From Belliella filtrata (GTDB taxonomy: Bacteria; Bacteroidota; Bacteroidia; Cytophagales; Cyclobacteriaceae), in NCBI RefSeq assembly GCF_022549775.1, contig NZ_JAKZGP010000001.1:124001-188000 (forward strand): 64,000 nucleotides of DNA. The letters run 5' to 3'. Position 1 is the first letter of the stretch; each line of letters begins with the position of its first letter. Below, piece by piece: positions 60,187 through 64,000 of the stretch. The notes beneath the pieces were generated by a model. That model made no database searches and had not been told where the DNA came from. It saw only the letters and a list, made by a program, of their open reading frames with translations. A program made the translations under genes and the position numbers.

Positions 60187-61941
60187 TCATATGTAGAGCC
60201 TTTCAATCTCTTTGGCAAATTTGCTGTGGATGACTTTTCGTTTCAATTTCATGGTGGGTGTAAGTTCTCCAGATTCAACCCCCCAAGGTGTGTCTAGCAA
60301 TTCAAATCGCTTGATCTGTTCCCATTTTCCAAAATACTTGTTCAAAGTTTCAATTTCCCTTTGATATTTTTCAATTATCTCAGATTTACCAACCATTTCA
60401 TGATCCGAAGTGTATGGTATGTCTTTGTGCTTACAGTATTCCCGTAATCCATCAAAACTTGGTACTATCAAAGCTGCTGGATAGTTTTTTCCTTCACCTA
60501 CGATGATGATTTGCTCGATAAGTGTGGATTCTTTGAACTTGTTTTCCATAGGTTGAGGAGCTATGTATTTCCCTCCAGAAGTTTTGAACATCTCCTTTTT
60601 CCTATCTGTGATCTTCAGGTAATTCCCTTCACTTAATTCGCCAATATCTCCTGTATGAAACCAGCCATCAATGATCACTTCCTGCGTCAGTTCAGGCTGC
60701 GTATAGTAGCCTAGCATGACATTTGGTCCTTTTACAAGGATTTCCCCATCTTCAGCAATCTTCACTTGTACCTCCTTGACTAGCCTACCGACATATCCAA
60801 TTTTGATTTCATTCAAGGTACAAATAGAAGTAGATACCACAGGAGAAGTTTCTGTCAAGCCATATCCTTCACAAACGGGAATTCTTGCACCCCAAAATAC
60901 CCTGGCTAGTCTTGGCTGAAGTGCTGATGCTCCTGAATTAATTTGCAAGATATTTCCTCCCAAAGCTTCCCTCCATTTGCTAAAAATCAACTTATTGGCT
61001 ATGCTTAGCTGTAGATCATACCAGAAACCTTGTGATTTACTAGGTTCAAATTTTAATCCTAAGTTCAAAGCCCAAAAGAACAACGATTTTTTTAAACCTT
61101 GGAGCTCATAGCCTTTGGCTACAATCTTATCATATACTTTTTCCAATAATCTAGGTACCGTATTGAAAACTTGCGGCTGAATCTCTTTTAAGTTGTCTCC
61201 TAGCTTCTCCATACTTTCTGCATAGTAGATAGATACGCCCATATACATAAAGCAAAAAGAACCCGTACGCTCATAAATATGGCAAAGTGGTAAGAAACTC
61301 AGAGCTTTAGATTTACCTCTTGGTACCATCATCCTATCTTCCACTGCGAGAAGGTTGTGAATTACATTTCGATGAGTAAGCATGACTCCTTTTGGCCTTC
61401 CTGTGGTTCCAGAAGTATAGATAATGGTAAACATATCATCGATTTTCACATTATCTTTTAAGCTTTCTAAGTCAGCTAGATTTCCAGATATTCCTTGTTT
61501 CGATATTTCTTCCCAGTATCTACATCCTTCAAGTTGGTCAAAAGATAGAAGTTCTATGGAAGTTCCTGCAGCTGCTTCTTTAGCCTTTTCAAAAATCTCT
61601 TCACTTCCTACAAATGCCATTTTCACAGAAGCGTGATCAAAAATATAGCGATAATCTTCCGCAGATATTGTCGGATACATGGGTACTGATATGGCTCCTA
61701 TCTGTTGCAAAGCAAGATCAACAAAATTCCATTGAGGTCTATTCTCAGATATAATGGCAACTTTATTACCAGGTAAAATCCCTTCTGCTATCAATCCCAA
61801 ACTCAAATTATCGACAATTTCTTTGAAATTTTTTGATGAATAAGTTTTCCATTTTTCATTGACCTTTTCTGCTAAAGCAACTTCGCTATCATAAGTAGCG
61901 ATCTGAAAAGGAATGATATCAAAGAGTCTGTTGATTTGCAT
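60187..61941 (-). CDS. long-chain fatty-acid--CoA ligase (AMP-forming)
   Basis: 584 residues. ANL-superfamily adenylating enzyme: AMP-binding loop IIYTSGTTGRPKGVMLTH, VCEGYGLTETSPVVS, WFHTGDIGEL, LKITDRKKEMFKTSGGKYIAPQPMENKF, and the C-terminal lysine region LTPTMKLKRKVI. The layout fits the bacterial long-chain acyl-CoA synthetase group that activates free fatty acids for the beta-oxidation genes downstream. It is on the same strand, but about 310 bases from the MarR gene, so it is probably a separate unit. Confidence 0.94.
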   Translation of the reverse strand: MQINRLFDIIPFQIATYDSEVALAEKVNEKWKTYSSKNFKEIVDNLSLGLIAEGILPGNKVAIISENRPQWNFVDLALQQIGAISVPMYPTISAEDYRYIFDHASVKMAFVGSEEIFEKAKEAAAGTSIELLSFDQLEGCRYWEEISKQGISGNLADLESLKDNVKIDDMFTIIYTSGTTGRPKGVMLTHRNVIHNLLAVEDRMMVPRGKSKALSFLPLCHIYERTGSFCFMYMGVSIYYAESMEKLGDNLKEIQPQVFNTVPRLLEKVYDKIVAKGYELQGLKKSLFFWALNLGLKFEPSKSQGFWYDLQLSIANKLIFSKWREALGGNILQINSGASALQPRLARVFWGARIPVCEGYGLTETSPVVSTSICTLNEIKIGYVGRLVKEVQVKIAEDGEILVKGPNVMLGYYTQPELTQEVIIDGWFHTGDIGELSEGNYLKITDRKKEMFKTSGGKYIAPQPMENKFKESTLIEQIIIVGEGKNYPAALIVPSFDGLREYCKHKDIPYTSDHEMVGKSEIIEKYQREIETLNKYFGKWEQIKRFELLDTPWGVESGELTPTMKLKRKVIHSKFAKEIERLYI

Positions 61942-62053
61942 GATTATTTTGGTTTTTGATCTAGGTTATCAAATTATCAAAAATGTATGAGTAATCCAAT
62001 TAAAGATTTTGAACTCAATAGAATGCTTTTGAAAAATAGAGGACAAAAGAAAA

Positions 62054-62077
62054 GGAAGTGAAGAGTTATCCACTTCC
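62054..62077 (-). terminator. hairpin next to the DnaA-box cluster, possible terminator
   Basis: GGAAGTG at 62054-62060 pairs with CACTTCC at 62071-62077, with a T-rich run following on the minus strand. One DnaA box (62066-62074) overlaps the loop and right arm. It could end transcripts from the gene at 62459 before they enter the ligase gene. Confidence 0.4.
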
Positions 62078-62463
62078 TATTTTAATTAACAGGTTAATTT
62101 TTTAAAAGATCAAGTTAAGGTTATTATAGTGTGGATTTGTGGACAAATATGTGGAGATATTTTACGCACAGGGCTAATTGATAATTTTAACTGTTTATCC
62201 ACTTTTTATACACAGTCTTTTTGATCTTAACTTACTGATTATGTATCTATTCGATTTTACTTTTCAAATTGGTGTGTATAATCTTATTTGAGATAATTGT
62301 CTGTAACTTTTTGTGTTTAGAATTGTGGATTACTGTTTATGATTTATCAGTTATCCTCATATTTCTCTAAAAGTGGGATAGTTCGTTTTAGCTTTTGGGA
62401 TAAGTAGGTAGATATGCTCATGTTATCTACACTTATCCACACGTTTTTACATGCTTATCTACA
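62062..62463. other. candidate chromosomal replication origin (DnaA-box cluster)
   Basis: A geneless AT-rich stretch (61942-62458 has no gene). Sites matching TTATNCACA: 62206-62214 (plus), 62273-62281 (minus) and 62433-62441 (plus). One-mismatch sites: 62066-62074, 62162-62170, 62195-62203, 62351-62359, 62423-62431, 62455-62463 on plus, and 62138-62146, 62324-62332 on minus. Two-mismatch sites: 62130-62138 and 62150-62158. AT-rich stretches suited to melting lie at about 62080-62125 and 62220-62300. Genes on the left are nearly all on the minus strand. DnaA itself is not in the window, which is normal in Bacteroidota. Confidence 0.7.
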
Positions 62464-64000
62464 TACTTGTTTCCTCTTCTTCTACAGGTTCTTTAACATC
62501 AATTTCTGTAGCTGATTCGTTTTCATCATCTGTTATGATTGGCTCGGAGATGACTGGTCTCTTGGTTCTTGGTATTACTGTTATTTCATTTGTCCATCCT
62601 GCTTTCAATGGTATATCGTAGGATTTTGGATCATCAGGATTGGTATAGTACCATACTTGTTCTGCTTGTCTATTTTCTCTCATGTTTGAAGGATCCCACT
62701 TTCTGTTTTTATTTTCATCTACTATTACTCTAAGTTGATAAGTAGCTGGTTCTAAGTTTAGGAAAGAGTGTTTGTTTGTTTCAGTTAAATATACAGTTTT
62801 GTATATTTTACCTGATTTATCTAATAATTCAAGTATTAGAGGTCTTTTTTCAGAATCTATAGTAACCAATAGCTCTGTTACTAATGTCTCTGGATTTAGT
62901 TTCTTATAATTTGCCTCTATTTTCTTTTCATTGAACATATTCTCTATGTCAAAGAATGTAGAGTCAGCTGCAAAGATTTGAAATGTACTATTGCTGATGC
63001 TATCTGGTATAGGAATATCTATTTTGATCTTTGTGAATAGACTACTATCTGGAAGATATACCCATTTGGGTTCAATGGGAATTATAGATGCTGAATCATA
63101 CTTGACAAACAGTGAATCATATTTGATCTCTTTGATTGGTTTGTTGAAGCTAAATTCTGCTTGAATTTTTTTGAGAAAAGATGTGCCAGTATTAGTAGTG
63201 GTTTCGAGTGCTTCTTTTCTTCTATCACTTTCTTCAAATTTCAGGTATATCAAAGTATCTACTTTGAAGCCGACAGAATCTCTTAGATTTAATGCTATCT
63301 GAATGCTGTCGTTCCTAAGTGAAGTATGATAGAATCTTAAGTTCTTTTCATTTTTTCTGTAGAATAGCTCGTTTCCAAAATCTTTATGATCCACCTGTAT
63401 AGATACTGGGTCTTTACTTAATACTACATCATAATTTTCCCCTGTAGTAGATGCCCTATTAATTCTTAGATCGCTTAAGTCTGCTTTTGATAAGAGGAAT
63501 TGTACATCGTTGATATCATCATTGATAGTGATAGTGTCCCCAAAAAATGCATAAGCCTCTGATTTGTCTTCGGCCTTCAATGTATTGTTTGAATCATGCC
63601 ATGCATATGCCCTGTATTCTCCTGCTTTGATATTGGTGATCTCGAATCTACCTGCTGTGTCTGCAGCTGCTATGTAGTATGGTGGTGCTAGAAGTACGTC
63701 TGTGGTATCATTTTTTTCATATAGTCCTATGAGTACATCTTTGATGAATTTATCCTTTTGAGGAAATACATAGGATACCCTTCCAGTGAACTTTAGACTA
63801 TCTATTTCATTTCCTGTGGAGAATACCAATTTTAAGTTTTCTGCTGGATTTCCTTCAGTAATGTCTTGTATGGATTTTTGAAAATTGAACACATAAGTCG
63901 TGCTATCTTCTAGTTCTTGATTTAGTTTGATATTGACTTTATTTTTAATAGCTGTCGCTACCATTTCGTCCTTATTGATTCTAGGTGTGACTATGATTTG
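62459..64000 (-). CDS. Ig-like-domain protein, 5' end outside the window
   Basis: The frame is open to base 64000 and the first in-frame ATG (63964) lies inside a conserved run (IIVTPRINKDE), so the real start is beyond the window. Residues here match a Bacteroidota surface-protein family with a bacterial Ig-like domain first (NIKLNQELEDSTTYVFNFQKSIQDITEGNPAENLKLVFSTG). A prealbumin-like segment follows (AADTAGRFEITNIKAGEYRAYAWHDSNNT), then a long beta-rich tail (WVYLPDSSLF, YDIPLKAGWTNEITVIPRTK) and an acidic C-terminus. In full form such proteins are normally exported. Its stop codon overlaps the last DnaA-like site. Confidence 0.8.
   Translation of the reverse strand, partial: QIIVTPRINKDEMVATAIKNKVNIKLNQELEDSTTYVFNFQKSIQDITEGNPAENLKLVFSTGNEIDSLKFTGRVSYVFPQKDKFIKDVLIGLYEKNDTTDVLLAPPYYIAAADTAGRFEITNIKAGEYRAYAWHDSNNTLKAEDKSEAYAFFGDTITINDDINDVQFLLSKADLSDLRINRASTTGENYDVVLSKDPVSIQVDHKDFGNELFYRKNEKNLRFYHTSLRNDSIQIALNLRDSVGFKVDTLIYLKFEESDRRKEALETTTNTGTSFLKKIQAEFSFNKPIKEIKYDSLFVKYDSASIIPIEPKWVYLPDSSLFTKIKIDIPIPDSISNSTFQIFAADSTFFDIENMFNEKKIEANYKKLNPETLVTELLVTIDSEKRPLILELLDKSGKIYKTVYLTETNKHSFLNLEPATYQLRVIVDENKNRKWDPSNMRENRQAEQVWYYTNPDDPKSYDIPLKAGWTNEITVIPRTKRPVISEPIITDDENESATEIDVKEPVEEEETSM

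Noticed and set aside
1-64000. CRISPR arrays, insertion sequences, rRNA or tRNA genes
   Set aside because: No regularly spaced repeats, transposase motifs or structural RNA signatures were recognised by eye; divergent tRNAs could still be missed without a covariance search.

Overview
The window comes from a member of the Bacteroidota, most likely a marine or soil Cytophagales. The evidence is the AT-rich sequence, the panC / short GT5 / DUF4270 / glmS neighbourhood, LytTR two-component genes, a bacterial GGGP synthase, a CPYC thioredoxin-reductase-like flavoprotein, many lipoproteins, and occasional TAnnTTTG-type -7 boxes. The genus is not determined. I saw no rRNA, tRNA, CRISPR array or insertion sequence.

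Layout. 1-2.8 kb: the end of a lycopene cyclase gene, a PIN-PhoH ATPase and a small exported protein. 2.8-12.0 kb (minus strand): an orphan LytTR response regulator, a LytS-like kinase with its LytTR regulator, uvrA, an AsmA-like membrane-anchored protein, a lytic transglycosylase and a LOG-family nucleotide hydrolase. 12.2-14.4 kb (plus): a Cys-cluster protein, two small membrane proteins and GGGP synthase. 14.3-19.6 kb (minus): an AraC regulator, a butyryl-CoA-type dehydrogenase, a zinc metallopeptidase, a flippase-like membrane protein, panD and panC. 19.7-23.9 kb (plus): the short starch-synthase-like protein, a DUF4270 lipoprotein and glmS. 24.7-26.4 kb: an SDR plus FAH-hydrolase pair resembling the end of a non-phosphorylated deoxysugar pathway. 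26.5-46.8 kb (minus): a flavin reductase, a DUF6265-YciI fusion, a cluster of exported proteins and lipoproteins headed by a SUKH-domain gene (29-35.5 kb), two unrelated esterases, a pentapeptide protein, a 1602-residue exonuclease-RecQ-UvrD fusion and several membrane proteins. 46.9-52.3 kb: a patchwork of small accessory genes (Crp/Fnr regulators, DoxX, DinB, a quinone-reductase-like flavoprotein) with gene debris. 52.8-61.9 kb: a complete fatty-acid beta-oxidation set (MarR regulator, fused hydroxyacyl-CoA dehydrogenase/hydratase, thiolase, acyl-CoA dehydrogenase, acyl-CoA ligase) interrupted by two four-helix-bundle (S23) genes, one with a stop codon. 61.9-62.5 kb: a geneless stretch packed with DnaA-box sequences, then the 3' part of an Ig-like lipoprotein gene.

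How it fits together. The most notable element is the candidate replication origin at about 62.06-62.46 kb, with at least four sites matching TTATNCACA or its complement and many one-mismatch sites. Nearly all genes to its left lie on the minus strand, as expected if a fork leaves the origin and moves leftward. Other notable points are a candidate small RNA at about 52.65-52.76 kb with promoter-like boxes, nested stems and a terminator; the exported-protein/SUKH cluster; the exonuclease-RecQ-UvrD fusion; and several broken genes. Three of the breaks would be repaired by adding one base to a five-base homopolymer, so sequencing error must be separated from real decay.
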